64,000 nt of DNA, from positions 172,049,164 to 172,113,163 of the forward strand of contig CP136066.1 of the NCBI GenBank assembly GCA_032622095.1, written 5' to 3'. The stretch is from Siphonodentalium dalli (taxonomy: Eukaryota > Mollusca > Scaphopoda > Gadilida > Siphonodentaliidae). The notes below the pieces were generated by a model. It did no database searches, was not told the DNA's origin, and saw nothing but the letters and a program-made list of their open reading frames with translations. Positions within the stretch are counted from its first letter, which is position 1. Each line of letters starts with the position of its first letter. Positions 1 through 12,015 of the stretch are shown piece after piece. The translations under genes and the position numbers were made by a program.

Positions 1-130
1 TGTTACTAAAATGTTCTAACTTTCAGCACATTATTGACTCAAAATGCGGCGATTCTAGGCAGACTATATCTACCTAAAACAAGTTCTATTATAAGCTGAT
101 AATGTGACGGTTTTCGGGAGAACATGCTGA
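1..130. mobile_element. Family 5 MITE, right-hand part, cut by window edge
   Basis: This stretch matches the right half of the family 5 elements at about 765-1125 and 61680-62012: the block GACTCAAAATG..GGCGATTCTA, then a copy of AAGC(A/T)GATAATGTG, then GGGAGAACA. No coding capacity is seen. The left half lies outside the window. Confidence 0.7.
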
Positions 131-764
131 AGAAAAGGTACATTTTAATGATAGACTTACATCTCAAAGTAGCATATATAATAACTACTTAGTGAATTAA
201 CATTGCGATTCAACATTCCATTGTTGTTTTGATCCTTCTCTCTGATTTTTGGCGCTCATTCAATGGCTGTTGTTGAATAGACTGGTTCCAGGTCAAAAAC
301 TGCGATAATCTCAAAGTGTCAAGTTATTATAGGGAAGACTGAACGCTCAGATAATTTGGCATAAACTATAATTTGATATTACTTTGTATTAAAGACTGTA
401 CACTTTACATGTTTGGCAATGCATATAGCCATGAGGTGATGCATGGTATATAGTGTACATGTTTCCTGTACTGGAGTACAAATTACTGGTAAACACCATA
501 CAAGTACAGCCATTACAAAAGTTAGTTCAGAGATAATGTTACAAACAATGAATGTGCTCACTGGAGGAACCTCAAAGTCATTTTACAGCAGTTGTCATAG
601 TTCTGTCCCCCTGTAGCACCATGTTCAATGTTTCAGCGCTGTGCACCCATTCTTTGTATGAAGTATAAGTTATAATACCAATCGGTACATCGACTGTTCC
701 CAGAGTACTGTATCTGTATATTTGATGAATATCATCACTTCATATACATGTAGCACCGCAATTA
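131..764. other. No recognisable feature
   Basis: AT-rich sequence with only short chance reading frames and no inverted or tandem repeat that I could see. Confidence 0.5.
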
Positions 765-1125
765 ACAGCACAACATATACTGGCGCAAATACGCACATAT
801 TCGACCTATAATTTGAAATATGTACATAATGTGATAATTTGATTATGAAATAAGTAGATAATGCTGTCACAGCCGTTATTTCGTTTATGGCGGGGACCAC
901 AATGAAAACAAATGTTAAGAGCGTATACCTGGATAGTCGGGAACTGGCTTATTTGTAACACTATCCGCACATAATCTGCTTAGAATCGCCTCATTACGAG
1001 TCGATAATGTGACTAAAATGCTCTTATTTTCAGTACATTATCGACTTAAAATGAGGCAATTCTAAGCAGATTATCTACCTAAAACAAGTTCTTAATAAGC
1101 AGATAATGTGTGGGTTTTGTTGGGC
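765..1125. mobile_element. Family 5 MITE
   Basis: Non-coding element of about 360 bp. The left end carries GCAAATACGCACATATTCGAC and the right end carries AAGCAGATAATGTG. Inside are paired blocks (AATCTGCTTAGAATCGCCTC and its partner AGGCAATTCTAAGCAGATTA) that form a hairpin. It also carries the recurring GTTAAGAGCG motif. Related copies are at 1-130, 21950-22320, 41785-42122, 47165-47502, 47748-48090, 54412-54760 and 61680-62012. Ends are approximate. No transposase is present, so movement would depend on an enzyme made elsewhere. Confidence 0.75.
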
Positions 1126-2075
1126 TCAAGTCCGTGGAGGTGATTTTGCTTAGCAATCGATCATGAGAGTTATCAGACTCGCATATCGAGCATGTTTGAG
1201 ATTTTACCGATTCGCGAGGTCTGTTGTTCAAGTGTGCGCGGTATATACGCAAGCCAGTTTGCTCAGCAATACACGCAGTGTGGAAATGTGTCTCTATACA
1301 ACCAGTTTTTGTTAACACAATTTTTCTCGTTCAAATGGTGATATCTGTTCAATTCAATCTGGAATAAACCAAGAATATATCTTTCGGTTCGGAATGTGAC
1401 TATTTTGATTATCTATATCGGTACATCGGGGGTTATCGCAATTTACTATCAGTTAATAATGGTAGCCTTTTTAGTGTATTCAGCTTTGAATGCAGATTTG
1501 CTCCAGATATATTTCGCATCACAACTGACGCCTGACCAAATTGATGAAAGAAAAGACAGGTAGTTTAGAGCTAAATGCTGTTTTTCGGAGTATGTGATAT
1601 TAATTGACCATATTGTCTGGTTTTGTTTAATGACGTTTCAAAAATAATTAGTAAATGGAGTTGGTGGCCTATCATGGTGCCAATCGTAGATCGATACATG
1701 TAAACGATCTAAATAATCGAATTTCAAAACCGGTAGTCGTCGATATGAAGACATCTCCGCGGTATAGGATTATCTTTGCAATTAAAGGAAATAACGGCGA
1801 TCATATATAGATTGAAACCGGTTGCATAAAACATGCTGTGCATATATCAATACTCGTTTGATTCATTTCAATTATGATCAACCGTGGGAAACGTCGGGGC
1901 GCACACATACACCATGCACTAATGAAAGGAATAATTCGAATAACTCAATTATATCATAAAGACTCATTCCGCAGAAATATTTAGTCTGAGTCTCCACTAT
2001 GGATGTTGATTGTATCCACTGCTATCCAGGGAGTGTTCGCGATTTGGGTTGTGAACGGTGTCTGTGCAACATATT
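1126..2075. other. No recognisable feature
   Basis: AT-rich sequence. I see no coding exon, RNA gene or clear repeat here. Confidence 0.45.
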
Positions 2076-2386
2076 CTCGTGTAAATAGGTTCAAATAGGA
2101 CCTAGGTTCATGTGGAACTTATTTGATTCTGAAAAAGCTCAAAAGGGGCTAAAAACCCGTCATTTCGTTGAATTGCGCGGGCCCCAGTGAAAACAATTAT
2201 AAAGAGCGTTAATCTGAGACGTCGTGTCGATGAAAAAATAGATTAATTAGCGCCTAAATGAGCTTATTTAGAATTGCAATAAGCTCACACACGACTGTTT
2301 TGATCGTGTCCCATTTAGGTTCACATAGAGCTTAATTCAGATTAAAATAATCCCTATATGGGCTTATTTCGTGAGAACAGGCTGGT
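2076..2386. mobile_element. Diverged family 5-like MITE
   Basis: Ends resemble family 5 (left ATTCTCGTGTAAATAGG, right inverted CTATTTCGTGAGAACAGGC as seen on the plus strand near 2365-2385). It carries AAAGAGCGTT at 2201. The interior is built from repeats of the type (A/G)AGCTTATTT rather than the AAGCAGATTA blocks of family 5. A related copy lies at about 39650-39900 and in the duplicate at about 45020-45280. Confidence 0.5.
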
Positions 2387-2534
2387 CTATTGACAAATAG
2401 TAAATCTGATAGATTGAGTCAATCATATCATCAAAAGCGTGTGTCGTAAAATCTGGGGAAGGTACATTGTGCGTTCAGTGGCTGCGAAATAAACTACCTA
2501 GTTTATAAAATAAAGTTAGTTGGTGAAAATGAGC

Positions 2535-2657
2535 TTAACCCTATCTATACTAAATACTCATTGGCGAGTAGTTCTCTTAGGAAATGTTCAGATAATAAGT
2601 TCAACAATATACTTTCATAACTAAATGGGAGAATCCATTTATTATAGAAAGGGCTAT
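2535..2657. mobile_element. Family 2 TTAA-type MITE, short copy
   Basis: Starts TTAACCCTATCTATACTAAA and ends with TTTATTATAGAAAGGGC, close to an inverted copy of the start. Between them is the family block AAATGTTCAGATAATAAG. Family members begin and end in TTAA plus CCCTTTCTATACTAAAT, which by target site suggests mobilisation by a piggyBac-like transposase. The right TTAA is degraded. Confidence 0.65.
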
Positions 2658-3770
2658 GGGCTAAGTTTCTTTACTTTAGTAGACAGAAAAATGTCGCAAA
2701 GTATTTTATTTAAAAAATTTTTTTTTATTGAAATCAAGAACAAGGCATGTTGACAATAAACCAAACGGGCAAAACCTATAGATACATAATTTCACATATT
2801 TTATATTTCGTTTTGTCTACCATATAGGCTGCTGTGATATTGCTGTTACATTCAAATTATACTTGATATATACTTATAACCAAACACCCTCTACATTCAC
2901 ACAATTAGAATCAGTACATTTCGCCATATAGTTTACATGAACGTTTCCGAGGTTCATAAACCAATAACTGAATTCGAAATTTCATAAAATGCCGTGATTC
3001 ACATACGTCACATCAAATCGTGTGCACGCGCTCGCTGCGTGTTGTTCTTGGTAGAATTTGTTTGAATTTGAACAATGTTACTTACAGTTGTTTGGTAGTT
3101 CATGTTATTAATGCTCTATTAAAATAGACTGCTATATGAATAGGATTTACTTGAATATTGATTGGATTTATTAGTTATGACCGGCAGAGTCATTAAAGTC
3201 CCACTTAATTTCGAATCCCCAAATAACATTATATAAAACATTCCATTTGAAAGACAGTTAAAAAACAGTGTATTATCAACTTATCCGGTCGAATAAACTG
3301 TGAACATGTTTGTGTCAAGGTACCGACGTGTGTGCTGTGGTTAGTTTCGATCTGGTCTCTACTGCCAGTTTATTATTCCCAATTGAAGGGGGAAAACTCT
3401 ATCTCATAGTAGTGAATTATGACGCATTCTGTGGTAATAACGGGGGAAGTCTGAGAATCTCTGTCACTGTGTGGACACTCCTAGGCCACAGCTGTTCCGT
3501 ATTCAAGCAGAATATATATTTTTGGTTTATCTTCCAAATGATATATAATATAGAATATATTGTAAACAATGTGATCTGTGCATTCAAAAATTAAACTAAT
3601 CCTTTTGGTATTGACACACTATGTTAATTACTCAGTCGGTTAAAATACAATGACCCGAATCTACATTCAAGTCATTTCTGAAATACACATCTATCATCTG
3701 TTTTCAACTTTCGGCACACAAGTGAGATAAATAAATAGAATATATGTGAAGAAGTTTTCATATAAAGGAC
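2658..3770. other. No recognisable feature
   Basis: AT-rich sequence. A 94-codon open frame at 3310-3594 has no recognisable motif, no splice context and hydrophobic low-complexity content, and I regard it as chance. Confidence 0.4.
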
Positions 3771-4183
3771 GGTTAATCCCAATTCTATCTATACTAAATA
3801 TAAAGTTAAATAGTATTGTCGAACATCATTAACCAATCCCCAGCCCAAAGTACTCGATGACTAATTAACAAAACCCCATTGGATAATCTGATTTGATACC
3901 AAATCGACCAAACTATCCAAAGCCAGTTTTCCAGAAACGAGGCCAATAAAATATGAGTGGAAAAAATTGCAATGAACTTCATTTGTAAAAAGCACTATTT
4001 AGTGTTACTTTATAAGTAAAAGACCAACAACTGATGCTGTTTAGTATGCTAGTCAAGTATGTTCTGTTACTAAACATGTGTATATACTTTTCAGCATGCA
4101 AATTTATTATTCAAACTAACTTTTACTTTTATTGCCGTCGCACGATGGACTGATTCCAACCAAAGCAGTCGCCATATTGGGTA

Positions 4184-4426
4184 TTGACCCTTTATATACT
4201 AAATACTCATTGACGAGTAATTATCTATTAGGAAATTATCACATAATAAATTCAACATTCAACTTATTATCTAAATATTTCCTTCCAATAAATATGACTT
4301 CTGCAAGTTTATTAATTGAGAAATCTGCTTAATTTTCATGAAAAACCTCCAGATGAATTAACAGACCATTACTATGTATAATTTTATAACTTAGTGTGAT
4401 AATCCATTTAGTTTAGAGAGGATTAA
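4184..4426. mobile_element. Family 2 TTAA-type MITE
   Basis: Left end reads TTGACCCTTTATATACTAAA, the right end ATCCATTTAGTTTAGAGAGG followed by TTAA. The interior carries TACTCATTGACGAGTAATTA and AATAAATTCAACATTC, the same order as in the copies at 5470 and 34732. A shorter remnant of the same left end lies at about 3775-3820. Confidence 0.65.
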
Positions 4427-4762
4427 CACCACATGGGCGTGGCTATATGCTATGCTTTATGTTATGCTTTATATCTATGTACGACATGGATTCACATATT
4501 ACGAAGAGATGCGTGAGGTATATATACAAGGTGCATGGTAATTAAGTGCAATATTATACATATATACATTGGCGGTATGAATGCGTTGTCATTCCTCTGT
4601 CATCATTATCATCATCATTCGCATAATCATCATTATATCTAGCATTATCACGTCGTCCGCGTTAATGTTTACATATATATGAGTTAGTCGTTCAAACACT
4701 ATTTAGTCAATTATTCATCTTGTTCATATATGTCATACGGATAATTCATTCGAAAATACCAC
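4427..4762. other. No recognisable feature
   Basis: AT-rich spacer with an ATCATCATT-rich patch near 4605-4640; nothing else identified. Confidence 0.4.
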
Positions 4763-4763
4763 C

Positions 4764-4798
<35 letters not shown>
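4763..4798. repeat. (CAA)12 microsatellite
   Basis: Twelve uninterrupted CAA triplets by direct reading. Overlapping reading frames here are artefacts of the repeat. Confidence 0.95.
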
Positions 4799-5469
4799 CG
4801 TCATCATAGCTATATATAGTCTCCTTTGATGCGAGGGCGTGTCTGACTTGGAATTGTCAACTTTCCAATTGCACACCCCAAACCTGAGTTTAGTGTGTCT
4901 GTCATTTGCAGAATGTGTTCCCCAGAGGGTGAATTTAGTGACGCTGTTCCGCATTCCGGGCTAGCATAACTATATTCACCATATGTGGACCTCATTTTGT
5001 ATGGCCTCGTCGGCTATGGGAGACACAGACTCAGATTGAAGTTCCCAAATGATGAATATTTTGATGTACACCCATGTGACCCATTGGGAACCTCGATTTA
5101 ATCAATGTGTCGTATGCCAATTTGGGGATATGGAGAAACTAAACCAAAAATAAATAGAATATATGTGAAGAAGTTTTTATAGGAATTTGATAATAAAGAA
5201 ACTTTCCAGAGATGATGAGGCCTAAGCAGAAACAGGTCCCCAGAGGGTAGCCCGCTAAACTCGGGTTTGACCAGAATTTCCAAGTCCAGGAAACTTCATT
5301 TGTACCCCGTTGTGTTAGAATTTCCCAACTAGTACATCGAGCTTTCCGAATGTTGAACACATGCATCATACGTGTAACACCCCACCCCTTTGGTTGGAAA
5401 TTTCTAATCGATGACCACGTCAGTCCAAATAAATTGACAGAATGTAGGGAAATATACGATTATTAGTCT

Positions 5470-5686
5470 TTAAAAAATCCTGTCTATACTAAAGCATCAT
5501 TGGTGAGTAGCTGTTCTATAGGAAATGTTCAGATAATAAGTTCAACAAACGACATGTCATTTCCGTCAATAAATAGGGCTCATTTTGCATTTCTATCACC
5601 TTTGCACCCCTCAAATCAATAATAGACACTTTTGGTGTGCACTTTTTAACTGACTGGGAGAATCCATTTAGTATAGAAAGGGTTAA
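5470..5686. mobile_element. Family 2 TTAA-type MITE
   Basis: The right end TTTAGTATAGAAAGGGTTAA is intact and the left end reads TTAAAAAATCCTGTCTATAC. The central AAATGTTCAGATAATAAG block is present, followed by TTCAAC. TTAA occurs at both edges. It is about 217 bp with no coding potential. Confidence 0.7.
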
Positions 5687-6375
5687 AGCAACACGTTTGA
5701 AACTAAATACTGGCTGGAATATCGAACCATCAGAACAACTTCAACCAACTTTTGATATAAAATGCTCAACTATAATTTTGCGTCAGCAAGAAATGCCCCA
5801 TTGTTTAAAAAATTGGACCAAAGTTGGGGTACTTATACAGACATCGCCCATAGCACCACTGTTTCCACGTCCCTGTGGCGGGGACATCTGAAAAAACAGC
5901 ACCTTATTGTTCTTATCCCAAGTGAACGCGTTCCACAATGCATATAAAATGGGACCTATTAATTCATTAACTTAATTTCTATAACTTAAATAGGTCTTTT
6001 CAAAACACAATTGTTTTCTCCGTGTACCATTACTAGATTTAAATTTTGTATCGATCTGTCTTATCCCACAGGGCGTGTCAAAAGCGAGCAATTGCCACTT
6101 TAATTTGAAGCTAAGATATCATATATTCCTTTAAGACAGCACTGTTCTTGTTTGTTGTACTAAGTTCTTCAATAAATTATCATAATAGTCACCACGACAC
6201 GCGCGTGATTCGACGCTAAACGAATTATCTTGTAGCACAAAATGTCTGAACGTTGTACCATCACCATTAATACCAATTTATAGCCGAAAAATCAGGTCTA
6301 GTTATCTCCGAAATGAGCTTTTTTCTCGTTTACAAGACTTCGAATTGGCTTGATGGGAATCCAACATAGATTTCA
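5687..6375. other. No clear feature; weak dispersed-repeat similarity
   Basis: The stretch 5710-5850 (GAATATCGAACCATC and nearby words) resembles 26840-26960, so it may be an old dispersed repeat. The short frames at 5637-5947 lack recognisable domains. Confidence 0.3.
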
Positions 6376-6568
6376 TGGCGGACCGGTTATTCACCCGCGT
6401 GGATGATCTGCTGATGTCTGTCGGACCGGTTATATCGACGTGGATGATGTGCTGATGTCTAATGGATAGCGGAACGGTTATATTCTCGACGTGCACGTGG
6501 ATGATGTGCTGATGTCTAATGGATAGCGGAACGGTTATATTCTCGACGTGGATGATGTGCTCAACAGT
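6376..6568. repeat. Imperfect tandem repeat, about 45-57 bp unit, about 4 copies
   Basis: Units begin near 6376, 6421, 6469 and 6526 with GCGGAACGGTTATATTCTCG or a variant, and contain GACGTGGATGATGTGCTGAT. Unit length varies because of small internal insertions (for example an extra ACGTGC in unit 3). The minus-strand reading frame over this interval is a by-product of the repeat. Confidence 0.8.
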
Positions 6569-6643
6569 TATGCGGTTTAATGGAGTTGGCCTCTCTCCGG
6601 TTTCTCACGACTAAGTGCTGTGGGGTACCCCATTACTGTACTG

Positions 6644-7111
6644 CTACATATGTAATATGCAGTTAGGATTGAGATAAATGTGTGATTGTGCGCTATCGGA
6701 CTCTATTAACCGTGCATAAATTGATTGAGTTTGGAGCGATTGTCGATCTTTACAGGCATCGCGGCGTAATAGTTCATATACTATATGGTCGGCCTTCTTG
6801 TAGATCATGCCAAGAATCTCTATACTCTGGCTAACGCCCGTAGAGATCATATTCAACCAGTACAAAACCTTGGAACCTGTTGAAATTTTCACACGGAACC
6901 TTATGAAGTCGAAAAAATAACTCGGGGGAATATATTGCATAGTTATTATCTGTTCCTTAATAATGTACTTCACTGTAGGTGAAGGTCCCAACTCAAAATT
7001 GCATGCTTTTCTATGAATTTTGTGAGCCGATATAGCAATAAACATTGAATTAATTACCCATGAGAAATTCCATAATTGTAAGCGACGCAAAACAAAATCG
7101 CCCACAGTCAC
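6644..7111 (-). other. Unassigned 155-codon open frame
   Basis: Open from ATG at 7111 to a stop at 6644. The predicted product has a hydrophobic N-terminal half (WNFSWVINSMFIAIS) and a charged C-terminal part (ELLRRDACKDRQSLQTQS). I do not recognise a family. The frame is longer than most chance frames in this AT-rich window, but nothing around it (splice sites, second exon, promoter) supports a gene. It could be part of an old transposon. Confidence 0.15.
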
Positions 7112-7497
7112 TTAAATCGTGAATTAAGAAATATATTCCCTGTGTTATTTTCAACTTTATAAGATTCCCTGTCAAAACTTCCAAGGTGTTGTACTTGTGG
7201 AATATAATCTCTACGTGTGCAGCTGATAGTAGAGATTCATGGCATGGTCTAGCCTTCCTGATGCTGCAACGTTCTAAGGCTACGTTTGCCTGAAACTTTT
7301 CGTGTCATAAAATATTAATGTGACCTTATCGTTTATCACTTTTATTAGGAATTTGCCGTCACATACATAGTACCTGACAAGGTTAAATCGTGAAATCAAT
7401 CATTAAACTTTGAATATAGACTAACTTATACACATCGTACCAGAGGAAAACACTCTGGACTTGAATGTTCACCACTCAAAATATGTAAAAAAAAATA

Positions 7498-7521
7498 ATA
7501 TATATATATATATATATATAT
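7498..7521. repeat. (TA)n microsatellite
   Basis: An uninterrupted run of about 12 TA dinucleotides preceded by an A-rich tract. Confidence 0.95.
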
Positions 7522-7570
7522 TTAGAACAATTGCCAGAAATTTTGCCACGAAAATTTACCAGTATCTTAG

Positions 7571-8942
7571 GCTGAAATGGTCACTGTCACCCCCTTTTGT
7601 TCAGTTGGGTACCCAGCTTATTTAAATTTTCAGTTGGGTACCCAGCTTTTGTAGAATTTACAGTTGGGTACCCAGCTTTATGAAATCTCACATTTAATGT
7701 TAGCAAAAAAAGACAATTACAATCTTCAATAATTTTATTTAGGGGATAACAGTGTGGAGTTTTGTGATTTCGGAAAGGTACATGGCGAATATACTGTGGC
7801 AAATTTAGTTAACGAGTATTTGCCACAGTATATTCGCCATGTACCTTTCTGTTATCCCCATTCTAATGCTCTTCGAACTTAAAAATGTTATTTAGACAAA
7901 CAAATGGCTCGTAATTATCAAGGAAATGTGCGGCCATAGAAAACACTCAGCCAATTCACGATTTTTATTTTAAATTTAATGCGCTAGATGAAATATAGTC
8001 CCCCAATTACCATCGCTCTTATCGTTAAAAATACTGATAAACATGAAAAATTGCCACCTCAAATAGAAATAAATATGCACAACAATTAGTTTCTGGCATG
8101 TACCTGATGTCTTTTTCAGATGTTTACCACTTACAAATTGCGGTTTTGATTTTACCGCGATCTTGAAGTTGAATTGAAACAATGGGAAATTGTTTACTCA
8201 ATGCGATGTATTTCACGCCGTGTCTGTCGCGGTTTCATGTCAAGAACTTTTGTCAAATGATATCGAGATACTGACATTGGTGGGGTATAACGTTGTGGTG
8301 TTTTGTATTTTCTGAAAGTACATGTATACAGGGCGAATGTACTGACTGTCAATTTTCGACAAAAGCCACATCGCTGGTTTGTTTATATAGCAACGAGCTA
8401 GTAACGGAAGTCAGTGCTAAGGGCGTCAACTCTATAATCTACTCCGTAACGTCGCCGGCATGTACTGCGTAAGGGTGACGTCATGGAGAGAAATCGGTAG
8501 AGTGACACCAACGTACGTACCTACGAATCTGACTGATCGCCATACTGTTGCGCGAGCGCACGTAATTAAATCACGCTATATTAAATTAAATTAAATAGAT
8601 TAAGTACAATACAGTGAAATTATTTTTTTAATTATTTTGTTTTACATTTTTGCGCACGTTGGCACCTCTCTGGGTGCATTCTAGTTAGTGATTGCCGTCA
8701 GTTGATTGCGAAATAAACATGTTAAATTTGTGAATGCATGAATTATGATGTATATTTGTCACGATGCTTGAAAATAATAGCGGAGATAAATTGCATGCAT
8801 AGGACATAGGTACTGCAGATCGACTGCTCATAAAGCTGGGTACCCAAATGTAAATTTTTATAAAAGCTGGGTACCCAACTGAAAGTTTTTAAAAAGCTGG
8901 GTACCCAACTGAACGAAAGGGGGTGACAATGACAATTTCAGC
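7571..8942. mobile_element. Non-autonomous Mutator-like element with 9-bp TSD
   Basis: Both ends are inverted copies starting GCTGAAATGGTCACTGTCAC (left) and, read on the opposite strand, GCTGAAATTGTCATTGTCAC (right). The element is flanked by a perfect 9-bp direct repeat, GTATCTTAG, at 7562-7570 and 8943-8951. Each end carries three spaced copies of AGCTGGGTACCCAACTG or its complement (left about 7604, 7631, 7661; right about 8835, 8862, 8894), which look like transposase-binding subterminal repeats. It is 1372 bp with no transposase frame. A 9-bp TSD is typical of Mutator-like elements; Merlin and others (8-9 bp) are alternatives. A fold-back element is nested at 7741-7860. Confidence 0.85.
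7741..7860. repeat. Nested palindrome inside the 9-bp-TSD element
   Basis: The left arm (GGTACATGGCGAATATACTG, then TGGCAAAT) is mirrored by ATTTGCCACAGTATATTCGC and CATGTACC on the right, around a loop near 7805-7817. A diverged single arm (about 8280-8350, GGGGTATAACGTTGTGGTG) lies 500 bp downstream, which suggests an older, larger inverted repeat. Confidence 0.8.
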
Positions 8943-8999
8943 GTATCTTAGGGTAGCGTATAAATTATTATCTGGCTGATATAAACGAGTAAATATTGA

Positions 9000-10030
9000 T
9001 TGATTTGGCAGCGAGTGTCGATCTTTACAGACTTCTGTGGGACTCAATGATGTTAGTTTGAGTCAAAAGATGAGATGATGATGACATTGATTTTTGAGCT
9101 CTTAAATTTTGGTGGTCGATATATTTTAATATGTATTAATAGATCATAAATGGAACACACATCCTACACAACTCAGGGGGTTAACTACATATATATTGTT
9201 TCTGAAAATTCTGAGTTACATAATAATCGCAATATTGGCGTGGGGTATTCGGACGATCAAAACCACCCCGGTGTGGGAAGGGTTCTACCGTTCTAGTCCA
9301 AGTTGGGCATCTGCTTTTTATGCGATATCCTGCAGCTACCTTCCTGAACGAAATCCGATAAGCAAGAATAGAGCACAAAAGAAAAAAACTCCCCATAAGA
9401 ACTTCTATTACACTGTACTTTTAATTCTATATTAACTGAAAATTTCAGTTGGATCAGGTATTAATCGCCGCAACAGTGATAACTTTTTTGGCAACTGAAA
9501 CTCATCACTGATTGTAATAATTTTTCTCGGGTTTGTTGGGTGTTATAAATATGTTATAATTATGCCATCAGTTTAATAACCGAAATAAACATCACGCGCG
9601 CCATCCGGGCGCTTGTGGTCTTTATTTCGCTTATGAAAAAGACGCCATGATTATAATGTATATCTCGCGTGTGCATTGCTTGAGTATATGTCGTCTATAT
9701 ACGCGTATACGTATAATACACAAGCTTCATATACACGTCGGCTCTTATGTCAGCCTTCAAAATAGTTATACTGGTTTGCAACTGATCGTTTATTATTTGG
9801 TAAGATTTGTTGAGGTTTCAGCCTCTGGACCAGCCGCCATATATATATACCACGACGTTAACGCTATCAAATTTAATAGTGGAGGAAAGACCGAGTATAT
9901 TTAGGGGTGAAATATGTATTCAGGATTCACGCAGGCTAATTGATACACAACCTATTTTATTTTTTATTTAGATTCTAGTGTATACAATAACATACTTGGA
10001 ACAAGAAGTGTTTCAAGAAATACGTTATTA
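9000..10030. other. No confident feature
   Basis: GC is locally higher at 9240-9350, but neither strand gives a recognisable protein and no tRNA-like A/B box pair was found. The words CGAGTGTCGATCTTTACAG near 9012 and CGATTGTCGATCTTTACAG near 6737 are a short shared sequence of unknown origin. Confidence 0.3.
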
Positions 10031-10077
10031 TAACACAGTGGTGCAAGATCGGTGGAGAAAACGGTGGAGAGTTTCAA

Positions 10078-10146
10078 GATGGCGACGGACAAAAGTAGCG
10101 TAAGGTACGTGGTCCAACTCAATGAACGTTTTCTCTCATTTAAGTA
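10078..10146 (+). pseudogene. Possible first coding exon inside the left TIR end
   Basis: Just inside the left TIR, CAAGATGGCG starts a frame reading MATDKSS that then meets GTAAGG, a good 5' splice donor (about 10099). Reading through instead gives 22 codons and a stop. A further exon-like piece may follow after GTTGCAG near 10491, where the next frame is acidic (EDNLHINDAGVEYN). This suggests the element once drove a spliced gene from its left end, but no family is recognisable. The ATGGCG context also fits a YY1-type promoter site. Inference only. Confidence 0.25.
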
Positions 10147-11082
10147 ATTCATTTCTTTACGACAAAGTTGCACGGGCAGTCGAATTGTGTGTGGAATATA
10201 TACGGCATGTTGTTCAAGTGATATTAAGTATTTTAAGTATGCCAGAAAGGTCAACATGTGGTGAAATTTTTTGTTTACCTTTTGAGGTGGCGAGATTTGT
10301 GCATTTTTGTGTATAAATTGTGAATCCGACGGGATTCAGACGGAATCCTAACGGTTGTGTGTGCTATAGAGTAGATGAAGTTACATTAGTAATGGAATTT
10401 ATACTTAACATCACACTTAGGACTAATTAAATTGGTAAAAATGAAATTATTTTCTAAATTGTCAAAATGGCGTTGCAGATGAAGACAATTTACACATTAA
10501 TGATGCCGGTGTAGAGTACAATATTTATGATGGTGTAGAGTATTTTCTAAATTAAAATACATGGATGTAATTGTAAGCAATCAACGTCGTTTGTGATGTC
10601 ATTTCGGACGTATAGACCTAATTATCAATGTCAAGCATTATAGGCATACAGTATAGGCTATTTTGTACGGCAATTTCGGCCTCTGACACATACATTGGCC
10701 TGTGCATAAACGACGTTGATTCCATAATTATATTGTCTAACGTACAGAGAAAATATTTGCATTTATATCGGAAAAGTCTTTTTATTGAAATATAATGAAT
10801 TTAAATATATTAAAGAGTCTAGATATGATCAGTTGGATTGTATCGGTATCTGGCGATCATGGATGAAGGTCATAAATAGACACACGTATCTCTATATAGA
10901 TGAGTGGAATGTATCGATAGGACTATAATAGCCCTATGCCTACTTAATAGAGATGACAAACATCAGAAATTATTGTTATTAAGAGTAATTTGGAACCTTA
11001 TTTGGACTCTTTCGCCACGTCCCTGTATACATATATTGAACTTGCTCTCCATAACCTTACTTGTGACTGTGTCGTTTTTTTT

Positions 11083-11380
11083 TATATTTAAGAATGAAGC
11101 AATGGAAGAATCCTTCAACGAAGAATCAGGCTCAACGTCTCAGACAACGAGTGGTGAATCGGACTCGGACAAGCGATTCAGATATGTGTGTGCATATTGT
11201 GCATTTCTAATTCCTTCAACACGACAAAGCACGAGAACTTGATACACACACACATTCACAACCACTTCCGTGTGGTGATGGTGCCCAAAGGTTTAATGAG
11301 AAACATGTGTTGCTTGCACATCGTCCAAAGCACGGCGATGGATCTAAATTTGAATTTGAATTTATCTTTTTAAGAGTAAA
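11083..11380 (+). pseudogene. Acidic exon with one zinc-finger-like motif, frameshifted
   Basis: A T-rich tract ends in TATATTTAAG, a plausible 3' splice acceptor, followed by a frame reading EAMEESFNEESGSTSQTTS, then a charged stretch and YVCAYCAFLI. A frame change near 11210 continues with HENLIHTHIHNH, so the joined region looks like a C-x2-C ... H-x-H finger broken by a frameshift. AATAAA follows at about 11413 and again at about 11463. It lies in the middle of the 3.6 kb TIR element, so it may be a remnant of its gene. The family is not recognised; BED or C2H2 finger of a transposase is one guess. Confidence 0.3.
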
Positions 11381-11521
11381 TATATATGTTACGTATATAT
11401 GTTATGCGTTACTGAATAAAGAGGCAGGGTCTATTTTGTTTATACTTTGAATGGTATTTATTCAATAAAAGGGAAGTTGTCACAAAAATACCATAGCCTG
11501 TAATTGTATAAGCCTTGTCAC

Positions 11522-11711
11522 CAAGTCGCGACCATCAATCCAGACCCGTTCTGTTGTTTTAGTGCTATATGTCAAAGTTCTGTATAGTAGCATTCCATAT
11601 ATGGAGCTTCTGAATGTTCATGAATTCCATATACGGAATGCTACTCCAGACCTTTGACACATGTACGTAGCACTAAACGGAACGGGGCTGGATGGATCCA
11701 ATATGGCCGCG
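11522..11711. mobile_element. Fold-back element nested in the TIR transposon
   Basis: Imperfect inverted repeat: left arm TCGCGACCATCAATCCAGAC, then TTTAGTGCTA and GTAGCATTCCATATATGGA; right arm is the complement (TCCATATACGGAATGCTAC, TAGCACTAAA, GGCCGCG). Arms are about 85 bp around a short loop at about 11611-11628. Non-coding. Confidence 0.75.
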
Positions 11712-12015
11712 ACTCAGTGCTAAATCTTATTGTTTATTGTTTATGTCAATGTACATTGGAAAGATATGTATCATGCCTTACGGGGAACGAAATAAGCCTT
11801 AGAATTCACGAATTGCAGACTAACCATTCTTTCCGACGAGTGGGGGTAAACAGGAAGGGCAACATATATTGTACATATCGTGTGTTTATTCTTTATATAT
11901 TCTGAAAGTTTAATCCCCGCCTGACGTCTGCAAATATTTTTTATTCCTGCATGGACACGGTGACATTTTCTCACAGGAAATGGGTTTCTCGCTGGCTCCT
12001 CTGGCTGCGACACTT

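Noticed and set aside
4733-4995. Minus-strand frames over the CAA repeat
   Set aside because: The leucine-rich run is translated microsatellite; the rest has no known motif.
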